From: a virus
DNA: 64,000 nt
IMG/VR virus record: IMGVR_UViG_3300031758_000040
Span: 16,464-80,463 of that record
Reading direction: 5' to 3' (one strand)
Positions within the stretch are counted from its first letter, which is position 1; each line of letters opens with the position of its first letter. Positions 6,983-13,490 of the stretch are shown in pieces. The notes below the pieces were generated by a model. The model was given only the letters and a program-made list of their open reading frames with translations, did no database searches and was not told where the DNA came from. A program made the position numbers and the translations under genes.

Positions 6983-7162
6983 ATGAACACATCACAAATC
7001 AGAGCAGAGATCGTGGAGTTAATAAACTCAGGAATGTTAAACGTTCCCAAGATAGTAAAATACTTTCGTGAGTATCGACCTGATGCAAGCCTAGAGACGG
7101 TTAGAGAGGAGGCAAAGGAGCTTGTTGCACAGGCGAGAGAGACCATCAAGCGCGGCTACTAA
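6983..7162 (+). CDS. Small helical hypothetical protein (59 aa)
   Basis: A 59-residue charged protein. Residues 8-28 could form a short helix-turn-helix-like segment (EIVELINSGMLNVPKIVKYF), but this is not strong enough to call a regulator. Single-gene early cassette closed by a terminator. Confidence 0.75.
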   Translation: MNTSQIRAEIVELINSGMLNVPKIVKYFREYRPDASLETVREEAKELVAQARETIKRGY

Positions 7163-7180
7163 GAACGGCCGTTTCTTTTG

Positions 7181-7204
7181 GACCCGAGCAATCGGGTCTT
7201 TTTT
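7181..7204 (+). terminator. Intrinsic terminator after 6983-7162
   Basis: GACCCGA / TCGGGTC with a GCAA loop and T6. Confidence 0.85.
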
Positions 7205-7220
7205 GATCCTGTTATACAGG

Positions 7221-7268
7221 GTCTCTCGGCTTTTAATTGTCAGGATTAGGAGAAAATTATTATATTTA
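7221..7268 (+). promoter_or_regulatory. Early promoter for 7295
   Basis: GTCTCT 7221, TTG 7237, TATATTTA 7261; distance 40. TGTTATACAGG precedes it. Confidence 0.85.
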
Positions 7269-7294
7269 TAGTATAACTTAAAAACATAAAAGAT

Positions 7295-7450
7295 ATGTGG
7301 AGCTTAAAATGTGATTATTACTTGAAGGAATTCTCAACGCTTTCGGAACTCCTAGATGACATCCTCTTCTCGGGAATGGATCCAAACTACGAGATTACTA
7401 GGGACGGCAGGGGGACGGGAGAGGATGCGTGGAGCTACTTCCAAGAGTAG
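7295..7450 (+). CDS. Hypothetical protein MWSLKCDY family, copy 1
   Basis: A 51-residue acidic protein starting MWSLKCDYYLKEF. It is a paralogue of the 10403-10558 product (same length; shared MWSLKCDY, SGMDPNYE and TRDG blocks), and the first 20 coding bases are identical. Not recognised. Confidence 0.75.
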   Translation: MWSLKCDYYLKEFSTLSELLDDILFSGMDPNYEITRDGRGTGEDAWSYFQE

Positions 7451-7471
7451 CCGAACCTGTAGAAACAAGAG

Positions 7472-7500
7472 AGGGAGCCCAAAAGCTCCCTTTTTCTTTT
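7472..7500 (+). terminator. Intrinsic terminator after 7295-7450
   Basis: AGGGAGC / GCTCCCT stem followed by TTTTCTTTTT and then directly by ACTCCGTAG. Confidence 0.8.
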
Positions 7501-7516
7501 TACTCCGTAGTGTAGA

Positions 7517-8107
7517 TTATCCGAAATACCTGTCCTCGAAAACCAGGAGATCCAGCTTAGAGCTGACATCAATCAGTTGTAAGGCGTTTAGTAGGTCTGA
7601 ATACTCGGAGACTTCTCCTACCTGGATGTCAACATACTCTTGAATAAAGTTGAACGTTGCGGGATGGTCTCTGAAGATCTCCTTCTGGTCATTGGAATAC
7701 TTTTGCAGGAGATTCCATTCTAGCTCGTAAGCCTGGTTGATCAGGTCGACTAGGCCAAGAAAGGCTCTCCCGGTCTCGACCGCGGGAATGTCTGGATATA
7801 GGTTCCATTGGGTAAGATAATCCTGAATCTTGAGAGCGTGCTCCAACTCTCCCGCTGCCTCCTTCTCAAAGAAAGCTGCCGCCTTTGGATAATTGACTCC
7901 CTTACACCAGTTAGCAGCGTTACGATAGAAGTAGTAAGCTGTGTACTCGTCTCCCAGTCTGGAGTTAAGAGTAAGCTCAATCTCTTTGGGTAAAGCCTTA
8001 GGCATGATCGGCTCAATGACCTTCTCGATCAGGGTCTCCATTGCTTTTGCGATCGGAGACTCTTCCTTATCGTTATCAAAAGACTTAAAGGTAATAAAAT
8101 CTTCCAT
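7517..8107 (-). CDS. Ferritin-like diiron protein with tag-like N-terminus
   Basis: A 196-residue protein. The four-helix ferritin fold is suggested by DEYTAYYFY (E54), EKEAAGELEHA (E87, H90 of the ExxH motif), YELEW (E128/E130) and QVGEVSEY (Q162, E165), the usual order of ferroxidase ligands. About 40 residues precede the core and include FITFKSF, which resembles the recurrent capsid tag but lacks a clear (I/L)-x-E. Ferritins oxidise and store iron. The gene lies against the early region and has a late promoter, so it is made with virion proteins. A non-iron ferritin-like role cannot be excluded. Confidence 0.85.
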   Translation of the reverse strand: MEDFITFKSFDNDKEESPIAKAMETLIEKVIEPIMPKALPKEIELTLNSRLGDEYTAYYFYRNAANWCKGVNYPKAAAFFEKEAAGELEHALKIQDYLTQWNLYPDIPAVETGRAFLGLVDLINQAYELEWNLLQKYSNDQKEIFRDHPATFNFIQEYVDIQVGEVSEYSDLLNALQLIDVSSKLDLLVFEDRYFG

Positions 8108-8119
8108 TTAATTTCTTGT

Positions 8120-8137
8120 TTATTTAAGTTATTTATC
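8120..8137 (-). promoter_or_regulatory. Late promoter of the ferritin gene
   Basis: Minus-strand GATAAATAACTTAAATAA upstream of the ATG at 8107, a close match to the late consensus. Confidence 0.75.
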
Positions 8138-8156
8138 GATGAATCTTTGGGGTCGC

Positions 8157-8204
8157 GTCTCCTGACTTTTAATTGTCAGGTTTGGAAAGAAATGCTTATA
8201 TTTA
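8157..8204 (+). promoter_or_regulatory. Early promoter for 8231
   Basis: GTCTCC 8157, TTG 8173, TATATTTA 8197; distance 40. Nearly identical to the promoter at 6530. Confidence 0.85.
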
Positions 8205-8230
8205 TATTATAACTTAAAAACAAAAAGAGT

Positions 8231-8419
8231 ATGAAAAAGTTTTGTGTATTGTTTCTTTCACGAGAAGATTGGGATGAGCCTGAAGTAGTTTTCGTTGATG
8301 CTGAGAGCGAAGATGATGCGTATATGCTCGGCCTTGAAAAGGTAGGATATACTGAGGAGGAGGTTGAAGAGATGCTAGATTATGGAAGCTATTCCATCGA
8401 AATCAAGGAGGTGGAGTAA
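8231..8419 (+). CDS. Small acidic hypothetical protein (62 aa)
   Basis: A 62-residue protein with a short beta-rich start (MKKFCVLFLSRED) and an acidic body. Its layout resembles the 24367-24582 product (both MKK-hydrophobic start, YTEEEVEEMLDY / YDEEVIDEL block, then a short strand), suggesting paralogy. No known domain. Confidence 0.8.
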   Translation: MKKFCVLFLSREDWDEPEVVFVDAESEDDAYMLGLEKVGYTEEEVEEMLDYGSYSIEIKEVE

Positions 8420-8437
8420 CATTCCAATTACTCTTTC

Positions 8438-8465
8438 AAGTGGGGACTTTTTAGTCCCCACTTTT
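8438..8465 (+). terminator. Intrinsic terminator after 8231-8419
   Basis: AGTGGGGACT / AGTCCCCACT perfect stem, T loop and T tail. Confidence 0.85.
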
Positions 8466-8482
8466 GGGTCTTGTTCAGGCGT

Positions 8483-8531
8483 GTCTCCCGACTTTTTCGC
8501 ATACAACTTATTAAAAAAATTATTATATTTA
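8483..8531 (+). promoter_or_regulatory. Early promoter for 8556
   Basis: GTCTCCC 8483 and TATATTTA 8524; distance 41, the only one off the 40/50/60 grid, and no clear -33 TTG. Confidence 0.7.
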
Positions 8532-8555
8532 ACTATAACTTAAAAACAAAACAAA

Positions 8556-8762
8556 ATGGTAAACGTAAAGCAAATCATGGAGAGCGCGAAAGCGGCATTG
8601 GTAAAAGGAGAAAGAGAAGCGGCAGCTGACTTCTTAAACAAGGGAATCGGTCTACTCGGCAACCTCACCCAGAAAGGAGTTGAAAAGGTTGACGGAGCGA
8701 GCATCGATCGTTGGAAGGAAAGGTTCTGGTTTCAACTAGAAGATAACCAATTACTTGAGTGA
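8556..8762 (+). CDS. Small helical hypothetical protein (68 aa)
   Basis: A 68-residue protein, probably two to three helices (MESAKAALVKGEREAAADFL is amphipathic). Complete early cassette with terminator. No family recognised. Confidence 0.8.
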   Translation: MVNVKQIMESAKAALVKGEREAAADFLNKGIGLLGNLTQKGVEKVDGASIDRWKERFWFQLEDNQLLE

Positions 8763-8786
8763 TTGGCGACGACCGCTTGGGTGAAC

Positions 8787-8813
8787 GGAAGGGCGAGAGC
8801 CCTTCTTTTTTTG
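8787..8813 (+). terminator. Intrinsic terminator after 8556-8762
   Basis: GAAGGGC / GCCCTTC with GAGA loop and T7. Confidence 0.85.
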
Positions 8814-8833
8814 AACCCATCTCAAGAATAGAG

Positions 8834-8848
8834 TATAAATAAATTAAA
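8834..8848 (+). promoter_or_regulatory. TATAAATAA promoter for 8858-9360
   Basis: AGAGTATAAATAAATTAAAG, a late-type box within the early region and 16-24 bases before the ATG; no GTCTCCC element. Confidence 0.55.
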
Positions 8849-8857
8849 GAGACTCCA

Positions 8858-9049
8858 ATGGAAGAAGCAATAGACCGAGTAATCAGACTTTTCTACAACG
8901 GTAACTCACCTAAGATAAAAGATGTACAGGTGTTGAACTGGTCTCCGGAAACGGAGTTCATCACCGTTCGCTGGAAGGAAGGAGACTCTTGCATCACTGT
9001 CAAGAGTTTTGACTACGGAGTGAAAAAAGTAATCACAAGATTAAGATGA
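8858..9049 (+). CDS. Hypothetical protein (63 aa)
   Basis: A 63-residue protein with a helical N-terminus and alternating beta-like C-terminus. Its stop overlaps the start of the next gene (ATGATAA), so the two are translationally coupled. Function unknown. Confidence 0.8.
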   Translation: MEEAIDRVIRLFYNGNSPKIKDVQVLNWSPETEFITVRWKEGDSCITVKSFDYGVKKVITRLR

Positions 9050-9360
9050 TAAAGACTCTTTACAAAACGTTTGAAGACTGGGCGGAGTCTCTGCACAAGG
9101 AGATAGGCAGAGACGAGGACGCGATGGTCTTCTTTCACTGGGCGCTAGAAGACGAGTATGAGGCGAGACTTAGCGAGGCGATGGAATACTTCTCAGGCAG
9201 GCCTGACTACTTGGAGCAGGAGTGTATAAACCATCTCCTGGAACTGGAGACGCTGGAGCTAAGATTCATCGAGCTTGAAGAATTCGAGAAATGCGCAGTA
9301 ATAAGAGACCTAAGAGCCGAGCTCAAGCAACGCTATGACCAGATGCTTGCTTTATGCTAG
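9046..9360 (+). CDS. Hypothetical protein with UVR-like helical motif
   Basis: A 104-residue, strongly helical protein. The C-terminal EFEKCAVIRDLRAELK resembles the UVR motif of UvrB/UvrC-type proteins, where it mediates protein contacts. The same motif occurs in the 21136-21411 product (EKYEDCAFIRDLQKKI). Coupled to 8858-9049. UVR similarity is by eye and tentative. Confidence 0.8.
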   Translation: MIKTLYKTFEDWAESLHKEIGRDEDAMVFFHWALEDEYEARLSEAMEYFSGRPDYLEQECINHLLELETLELRFIELEEFEKCAVIRDLRAELKQRYDQMLALC

Positions 9361-9363
9361 CCG

Positions 9364-9421
9364 GTCTCCCAAAAATTGTAGCACAAAAGTTTTTAAGTTT
9401 AGAAAAAAATAGTTATATTTA
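9364..9421 (+). promoter_or_regulatory. Early promoter for 9446
   Basis: GTCTCCC 9364, TATATTTA 9414; distance 50; -33 degenerate (TTT). Confidence 0.8.
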
Positions 9422-9445
9422 CTTATAACTTAAAAACAAAACAAA

Positions 9446-9655
9446 ATGGAAAAGCTTAGCACACAAGAATTGGTAGAAAACGCTAGACCCTACCTTGAAT
9501 TACAGAGTGACCTCCTGAACAACATCGCGACGGGGATGAGAAAGCTAATCGCGGACGCAGACGTTACAGCAGCGGACATGAGTGACCTCATCAGGATAGC
9601 GACGTACAGGGCACAGATCATTGACATCGAACGTGAGTTGATACAACGAAACTAG
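9446..9655 (+). CDS. Small helical hypothetical protein (69 aa)
   Basis: A 69-residue all-helical protein. First of three tightly spaced genes (9446-10040) that share one early promoter. No recognised family. Confidence 0.8.
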   Translation: MEKLSTQELVENARPYLELQSDLLNNIATGMRKLIADADVTAADMSDLIRIATYRAQIIDIERELIQRN

Positions 9656-9658
9656 GCC

Positions 9659-9808
9659 ATGGAAAAGAAGATGCAAAAGATTAGGCTAGCAGCCAGCCGT
9701 GTCTCCCAAAAGGAGCAGGGCTTCTTCGACGGGAGATTCGTTGCCCGAGCCGAGGAGTCTAAGAAGATTTATAAACGTAAACCCAAACACCCAAGCAGAC
9801 ATGATTAA
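9659..9808 (+). CDS. Small basic hypothetical protein (49 aa)
   Basis: ATG three bases after the preceding stop; 49 residues, Lys/Arg-rich. The last codons overlap the ATG of the next gene by eight bases. Position, spacing and lack of any other gene in the gap support it. Confidence 0.65.
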   Translation: MEKKMQKIRLAASRVSQKEQGFFDGRFVARAEESKKIYKRKPKHPSRHD

Positions 9809-10040
9809 GAGAGAACCACAATGGGCAAAAGAGAACCTGGACGGAACTACCACAGTGAGTGGCAAGTGCGTCTTTACGGGAGAGGAGTATTCGTGCACAG
9901 TGCCGACCGAGGGGTTGAGACGCTTCCTTGACGGGGAGCACGCGCAGACCGCACTGTCGACGGTCCCTGCAGACGACAGAGAGTTCCTGATTTCAGGAAT
10001 CTCGCCAAAGGGTTGGTCGAATTCTTTCGGCCGCTCCTAG
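9801..10040 (+). CDS. Conserved phage protein of unknown function (79 aa)
   Basis: The start at MIKREPQWAKENLDG is chosen because upstream in-frame codons overlap the 9659 gene. The pattern CVFTGEEY ... VP..GL..FLDGE ... DDREFLISGISPKGW is, from memory, shared with small proteins in many unrelated phages, none with a known role. Third gene of its operon, followed by a terminator. Confidence 0.85.
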   Translation: MIKREPQWAKENLDGTTTVSGKCVFTGEEYSCTVPTEGLRRFLDGEHAQTALSTVPADDREFLISGISPKGWSNSFGRS

Positions 10041-10064
10041 TTTTTAAGTTATATAGGTTAGGTG

Positions 10065-10090
10065 AAGGGAGCTCAGGGGCTCCCTTTGTT
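10065..10090 (+). terminator. Intrinsic terminator after 9801-10040
   Basis: AAGGGAGC / GCTCCCTT with T-rich tail; ACTCCGTAG follows at 10105. Confidence 0.75.
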
Positions 10091-10113
10091 GTTTACTAAC
10101 GTTTACTCCGTAG

Positions 10114-10222
10114 AAACCTTTTTAGGAGATAGAGTATAATAGGGTACATGGCGGTCGAGAGATCGTATAGGTTTAGTGGTTAGTGGTTAGGTCAAGAGGA
10201 GAGCGCAAGTTCTCCTCTTGTT
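10114..10222 (+). ncRNA. Candidate small RNA with own promoter and terminator
   Basis: AAACCTTTTTAGGAGATAGAG leads into TATAAT (10135-10140). About 50 bases later a perfect ten-base-pair hairpin (CAAGAGGAGA / TCTCCTCTTG, 10193-10220) is followed by TTG. The only ORF, from an ATG at 10148, is 11 codons. A repeated TTTAGTGGTTAGTGGTTAGG lies between. A short regulatory RNA or leader peptide is the simplest reading. Confidence 0.45.
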
Positions 10223-10230
10223 GTCTGTGC

Positions 10231-10250
10231 TAAAGCGTCTCCCGATTGGG
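10231..10250. repeat. GTCTCCC / GGGAGAC inverted repeat
   Basis: A GTCTCCC box faces its own complement across five bases, with no -7 element at 40, 50 or 60. Possible orphan operator or hairpin. Confidence 0.5.
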
Positions 10251-10319
10251 GAGACCTGATGCATAGCGGTAGACGTTAGGAATTCTCACTATATCAACAC
10301 TATTGAAAACGTCTTTCTA

Positions 10320-10377
10320 GTCTCCCGACTTTTCGCTTAATAAGATTTTAAAGTTTAGAAAAAAATAGTTATATTTA
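10320..10377 (+). promoter_or_regulatory. Early promoter for 10403
   Basis: GTCTCCC 10320, TATATTTA 10370; distance 50. Confidence 0.8.
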
Positions 10378-10402
10378 CTTATAACTTAAAAACAAAGAAG
10401 AT

Positions 10403-10558
10403 ATGTGGAGCTTAAAATGTGACTATTTTACTAAAGAGTTTGAGACTCTTAATGAATTAATTGACTATGTGATGTCAAGTGGAATGGACCCCAACTATGA
10501 GGTAACGAGAGACGGTAAGGGAATCGGCGAAGAGGCTGTTGATTTTATCGTGTACTAA
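10403..10558 (+). CDS. Hypothetical protein MWSLKCDY family, copy 2
   Basis: A 51-residue paralogue of the 7295-7450 product with the same start and SGMDPNYEVTRDG block. It leads a three-gene operon (10403, 10561, 10765). Copy number two suggests cassette duplication. Confidence 0.75.
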   Translation: MWSLKCDYFTKEFETLNELIDYVMSSGMDPNYEVTRDGKGIGEEAVDFIVY

Positions 10559-10560
10559 TT

Positions 10561-10761
10561 ATGGAGACGACACTACTCAGCATGTTCCACGAGTTGAATT
10601 CGTTCGTGACATGCGCTCAGCACTTTGACGCTGCAGCTAAATCCGGAATTACTGTCAGTAATAACAAGACGTTTGCGAGTCTCGTAAGGGAGTGGTCCAA
10701 TGGAGACTATGATGAATGTCCAGAATTATTAGTACAAGGTTTAACCAACTTAATCCATTAA
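10561..10761 (+). CDS. Hypothetical protein (66 aa)
   Basis: A 66-residue helical protein beginning two bases after the previous stop. No recognised domain. Confidence 0.8.
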   Translation: METTLLSMFHELNSFVTCAQHFDAAAKSGITVSNNKTFASLVREWSNGDYDECPELLVQGLTNLIH

Positions 10762-10764
10762 GCT

Positions 10765-10929
10765 ATGACAATTAGAAGAGGAGAAAAAATAGAGATCGCC
10801 GCAGGAACCCGAGTAGAGTTCACAGTAGGAGATGAAGTATTAAGTGATACAATAACCTTTATTGGAGATGGAGTGATTGAAGGAGAAAAATTCGATCTTA
10901 CTCATGTTCGATTCAGAGTCGTGGAGTAA
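10765..10929 (+). CDS. Small beta-rich hypothetical protein (54 aa)
   Basis: ATG three bases after the previous stop. The 54-residue frame has alternating hydrophobic strands suggestive of a small beta barrel. Last gene before a terminator. Confidence 0.7.
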   Translation: MTIRRGEKIEIAAGTRVEFTVGDEVLSDTITFIGDGVIEGEKFDLTHVRFRVVE

Positions 10930-10956
10930 AGGTATCGTCGAGAAGAGACGGGACAG

Positions 10957-10985
10957 GGGTCGGCTAAAGCCGGCCCTTTGTTGTT
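10957..10985 (+). terminator. Intrinsic terminator after 10765-10929
   Basis: GGGTCGGC / GCCGGCCC with TAAA loop, T-rich tail, then ACTCCGTAG and a GTTGGATC / GGATCCAAC inverted repeat that recurs near 14818. Confidence 0.8.
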
Positions 10986-11023
10986 TACTCCGTAGTAAGT
11001 TGGATCAATGCTGGATCCAACGG

Positions 11024-11081
11024 GTCTCCCAATTTTTATTAGGCCAGGATTTTAAAGTAAAGATTATTATTGTTATATTTA
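11024..11081 (+). promoter_or_regulatory. Early promoter for 11106
   Basis: GTCTCCC 11024, TATATTTA 11074; distance 50. Confidence 0.8.
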
Positions 11082-11105
11082 CTTATAACTTAAAAACTTA
11101 AAGAC

Positions 11106-11336
11106 ATGAATCTAACTGATCTTAAGAAGGAGCACTCAAGCGCTCACGATTCTCTAATCGACATGTGGGCGGAATTATCCAGAATCTCAATCGCCTCTGC
11201 CAAGAGAGACATCAAGGAGGACCTAGGCATTCGCTACGTGATAGAGAAGAAGGGAACCTCACTAGTGTTCAAGGACGGACATGCCGGAGACATCTTTGTC
11301 TACGACGCGACACAGGATATTTGGAATTTACTTTAA
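11106..11336 (+). CDS. Hypothetical protein (76 aa)
   Basis: A 76-residue protein: helical first half, beta-like second half (RYVIEKKGTSLVFKDG). Co-transcribed with 11353, which starts after a 16-base A-rich spacer resembling the early leader. Unknown function. Confidence 0.8.
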   Translation: MNLTDLKKEHSSAHDSLIDMWAELSRISIASAKRDIKEDLGIRYVIEKKGTSLVFKDGHAGDIFVYDATQDIWNLL

Positions 11337-11352
11337 CCTAAAAACAAAAGAG

Positions 11353-11529
11353 ATGAAATGTTCAATCTGTAAAGAGTCAATTCAAGAGAATCGGTCAAAC
11401 AATGCTGAGCCCGTAAACTCGGGTCGATGTTGTGACTCATGTAACATGACGGTGGTGATTCCCGCTAGGCTAGCCATGTTCCTGTCTCCTGATTTTAATC
11501 AAGACAATATTGTCAAGACTGAAGAATAA
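11353..11529 (+). CDS. Zinc-ribbon phage protein (CxxC ... CCxxC, 58 aa)
   Basis: The start MKCSICKESIQE gives 58 residues. MKCSIC and GRCCDSCN supply two cysteine knuckles for one zinc; NNAEPVNSGRCC and VVIPARL match, from memory, a small zinc-ribbon family common in tailed phages and without assigned function. The GTCTCC box and -33 of the next promoter lie inside its coding sequence. Confidence 0.85.
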   Translation: MKCSICKESIQENRSNNAEPVNSGRCCDSCNMTVVIPARLAMFLSPDFNQDNIVKTEE

Positions 11530-11541
11530 TGGTTATATTTA
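11484..11541 (+). promoter_or_regulatory. Early promoter for 11565, overlapping the 11353 gene
   Basis: GTCTCC 11484, TTG 11510, TATATTTA 11534; distance 50. Confidence 0.8.
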
Positions 11542-11564
11542 ACTATAACTTAAAAACAAACAAC

Positions 11565-11825
11565 ATGGAAATGGAAATCGGTTTTAATTGCACCGGAACG
11601 ATCACTGATGATTTTACTAAGATGGTAGTCTATTATGAGTCGAGTGAGTGGGACAGTCGTAAGAGATGGAGGCTAGACTTAGAAGCCGCTGCTGAGAACG
11701 CTAACGATTGTGTTAACGAACCGGTCTTAGATGCTTTGGAAAAGATGGGGTACACCCTCTCAGATGAGAATCATGAGTTCGACGAGGATAATGAGTGTAT
11801 CACTTATAAGATAGTCAAGTCATAA
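11565..11825 (+). CDS. Acidic hypothetical protein (86 aa)
   Basis: The start is placed at MEMEIGFN, after the leader; an upstream in-frame ATG at 11529 lies within the promoter and is rejected. Acidic, mixed alpha/beta, no known family. Confidence 0.8.
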   Translation: MEMEIGFNCTGTITDDFTKMVVYYESSEWDSRKRWRLDLEAAAENANDCVNEPVLDALEKMGYTLSDENHEFDEDNECITYKIVKS

Positions 11826-11845
11826 TCAGTCACAGTTTAATGGAG

Positions 11846-11869
11846 AGCCAGCTTACGCTGGCTTTTTTT
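11846..11869 (+). terminator. Intrinsic terminator after 11565-11825
   Basis: AGCCAGC / GCTGGCT, TTAC loop, T7. Confidence 0.85.
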
Positions 11870-11897
11870 GTTTGGTAATCTTGGCTCGATCGGGCGT

Positions 11898-11955
11898 GTC
11901 TCCCGACTTTATCGTAAAGAAGATTGTACTTATTCAAGTATAATGGTTATATTTA
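11898..11955 (+). promoter_or_regulatory. Early promoter for 11979
   Basis: GTCTCCC 11898, TTG 11924, TATATTTA 11948; distance 50. Confidence 0.85.
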
Positions 11956-11978
11956 TACATAACTTAAAAACAAGAAGA

Positions 11979-12266
11979 ATGAAGAGAGTAAACCTTAAAG
12001 AGGTAAGATTTTCAGTTGAAACAGGGATTATCAAAGTTTCAGAAAAGGATGTCCAGTTTGATACCCAGTACGAGGTAGTCTCAGCCAAGACTGGTAACTC
12101 AATGGTATTTAACTTTTCCCACTCAACCGGGCCAGAGTTCGATCCCACGACCGAGTGGGTGTACACCAGCCAAGAAGGTATTGAGTTTCGAGTATGCAAT
12201 GACGCTCACATTACTGCTCAAAACGCGAGGGCTTACGTTAAAGCCAAGCACGGCCGGGTCTCCTGA
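11979..12266 (+). CDS. Hypothetical protein (95 aa)
   Basis: Start MKRVNLKEVRF after the leader; 95 residues, mainly beta. The stop codon (TGA) is part of the GTCTCCTGA box of the next promoter, so gene end and promoter are fused. No recognised domain. Confidence 0.8.
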   Translation: MKRVNLKEVRFSVETGIIKVSEKDVQFDTQYEVVSAKTGNSMVFNFSHSTGPEFDPTTEWVYTSQEGIEFRVCNDAHITAQNARAYVKAKHGRVS

Positions 12267-12325
12267 TTTTAGGCGAAAAATTTTTACACAGGATTTTTAC
12301 TTTTAACGAATAATGGTTATATTTA
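12258..12325 (+). promoter_or_regulatory. Early promoter for 12351
   Basis: GTCTCC 12258, TATATTTA 12318; distance 60, one helical turn more than usual; -33 is TTT. Confidence 0.75.
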
Positions 12326-12350
12326 ACTATAACTTAAAAACATAAAAGAC

Positions 12351-12605
12351 ATGGTATTAGAGCCGATTTCACCAGAAGTATTGCGTCAGAGATTGAGAAG
12401 CGGAGCAGTGCAGTTCGCATTCAAGAAACTAGACGGGACCTTGCGTACCGCGGTAGGTACGACCAACCTTACCACCATTCCTAGCGACCACCACCCTAAG
12501 GGAGTGCGAGAGAGCTCTCCTCGGCAGGTCACCTTCTTCGATCTTGAGAAACAGTCGTGGAGAAGCGTTTCAGTGAACCAGGAAATCTTCCTCTCAAACC
12601 TATAG
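12351..12605 (+). CDS. DUF2693-like protein (84 aa)
   Basis: The pattern VLRQRLRSGAVQFAFKKLDG, R.AVGTTNL..IP, and VTFFDLEKQSWRSV matches what I recall of DUF2693, a small beta-rich family from phages and Bacteroidota mobile elements with unknown function. Co-transcribed with the small membrane protein at 12610. Confidence 0.85.
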   Translation: MVLEPISPEVLRQRLRSGAVQFAFKKLDGTLRTAVGTTNLTTIPSDHHPKGVRESSPRQVTFFDLEKQSWRSVSVNQEIFLSNL

Positions 12606-12609
12606 AGTC

Positions 12610-12714
12610 ATGAGAAGAGGAAGCGAGTTATTCGAGCAAATCATGTGGGCGATCCTGATCCTATTGGGATCGTTCATCATTATCGGAAACATAATCAGAT
12701 TCATATTGAGTTAG
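12610..12714 (+). CDS. Small membrane protein (34 aa)
   Basis: A 34-residue frame four bases after the previous stop, with one continuous hydrophobic segment (about 10-33) and an MRRG basic start. Probably membrane inserted. Confidence 0.6.
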   Translation: MRRGSELFEQIMWAILILLGSFIIIGNIIRFILS

Positions 12715-12765
12715 AGACTGGGGTCAGCGGGAGCTGACCCTTTGTCGTTTACTCCGTAGTAGAAG
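12712..12765 (+). repeat. Duplicated terminator module, copy 1
   Basis: TTAGAGACTGGGGTCAGCGG, hairpin, TTTGTCGTTTACTCCGTAG. Copies 2 and 3 at 13249-13318 and 14747-14815 are nearly identical and extend further 5' (GAAGTTGTTTTAGG). Confidence 0.8.
12720..12749 (+). terminator. Intrinsic terminator after 12610-12714
   Basis: GGGTCAGC / GCTGACCC, GGGA loop, TTTGTCGTTT. Confidence 0.8.
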
Positions 12766-12776
12766 AATGGGAGCAG

Positions 12777-12834
12777 GTCTCCCGACTTTATCCGATGCAG
12801 GATTGTCAAGATTAGAAAGAAATGATTATATTTA
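12777..12834 (+). promoter_or_regulatory. Early promoter for 12860
   Basis: GTCTCCC 12777, TTG 12803, TATATTTA 12827; distance 50. Confidence 0.85.
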
Positions 12835-12859
12835 ACTATAACTTAAAAACTAAAAGAGT

Positions 12860-13252
12860 ATGAAAGCAGGCAAGTATTATGTTGGAGACCTATGCTATGT
12901 TTTGGGAGACCGTTGGACTGAGGTGTGTGACCTCATCATCGTGGACCACAACTGTTTGGACGGAGAGTTTGAGCTTAAGGATGGGACCAAGTTCGCGATC
13001 TATGGGACCGCTTACGGAGACGGAGTGTATCCCGATCAGCACGGTAACGGGTATCCAGTAGATTCGGGATCGATCGGTTGTGTGCTAGTCGATGATATAA
13101 CAGAGGGACACTTGGAAATTACGTTAGGAAACACCTTTGATTTTGAGGAGGACTTTGAAACTAGCGAGGAAGACGGAATAATCCGGATCGGTGAGATAGA
13201 GATTGATACGAAAGGAGAAGAAGAGGACTACGACGAGGAAGAGGAATATTAA
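12860..13252 (+). CDS. Hypothetical phage protein (YYVGDLCYVL family, 130 aa)
   Basis: A 130-residue protein: a compact beta domain (KYYVGDLCYVL, GEFELKDGTKFAIYGTAYGD, VDSGSIGCVLVD) and a very acidic C-terminal tail. The YVGDLCYV...DSG.IG pattern is familiar from phage proteins of unknown function. The acidic tail could be a DNA mimic or a solubility tail. Single-gene cassette. Confidence 0.85.
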   Translation: MKAGKYYVGDLCYVLGDRWTEVCDLIIVDHNCLDGEFELKDGTKFAIYGTAYGDGVYPDQHGNGYPVDSGSIGCVLVDDITEGHLEITLGNTFDFEEDFETSEEDGIIRIGEIEIDTKGEEEDYDEEEEY

Positions 13253-13318
13253 GAAGTTGTTTTAGGTTAGAGACGAGGGGTCAGCGAGAGCTGGCCCTTT
13301 GTCGTTTACTCCGTAGAG
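13249..13318 (+). repeat. Duplicated terminator module, copy 2
   Basis: Near-identical to 14747-14815, including the AAGAAGTTGTTTTAGG start, hairpin and ACTCCGTAG. Confidence 0.85.
13278..13303 (+). terminator. Intrinsic terminator after 12860-13252
   Basis: GGGTCAGC / GCTGGCCC, GAGA loop, T-rich tail. Confidence 0.75.
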
Positions 13319-13323
13319 CCGAG

Positions 13324-13378
13324 CCCCTGCCCGCTGAGACTCCGAGAGAGCCCATGTGCCATGGCGCCCCGAGCTCAA
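13324..13378 (+). repeat. ~55-base GC-rich repeat, copy 1
   Basis: CCCCTGCCCGCTGAGAC ... GCCATGGCGC ... GAGCTCAA, about three-quarters identical to 28851-28905. No ORF; may be a structured RNA or protein-binding element. Confidence 0.65.
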
Positions 13379-13409
13379 AGTAGGGAAGCCGAATTCCTGT
13401 AGCAGACGA

Positions 13410-13467
13410 GTCTCCCAGTTTTTCTGCAACTAGGATTGTACTTATCCAAAGATAATGGTTATATTTA
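13410..13467 (+). promoter_or_regulatory. Early promoter for 13491
   Basis: GTCTCCC 13410, TTG 13436, TATATTTA 13460; distance 50. Confidence 0.85.
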
Positions 13468-13490
13468 ACCATAACTTAAAAACAAAAAAG

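Noticed and set aside
11529-11564. Recurrent in-frame peptide MVIFNYNLKT before several early genes
   Set aside because: It is the translation of the conserved promoter/leader (ATGGTTATATTTAAC...), upstream of or at the transcription start, not protein.
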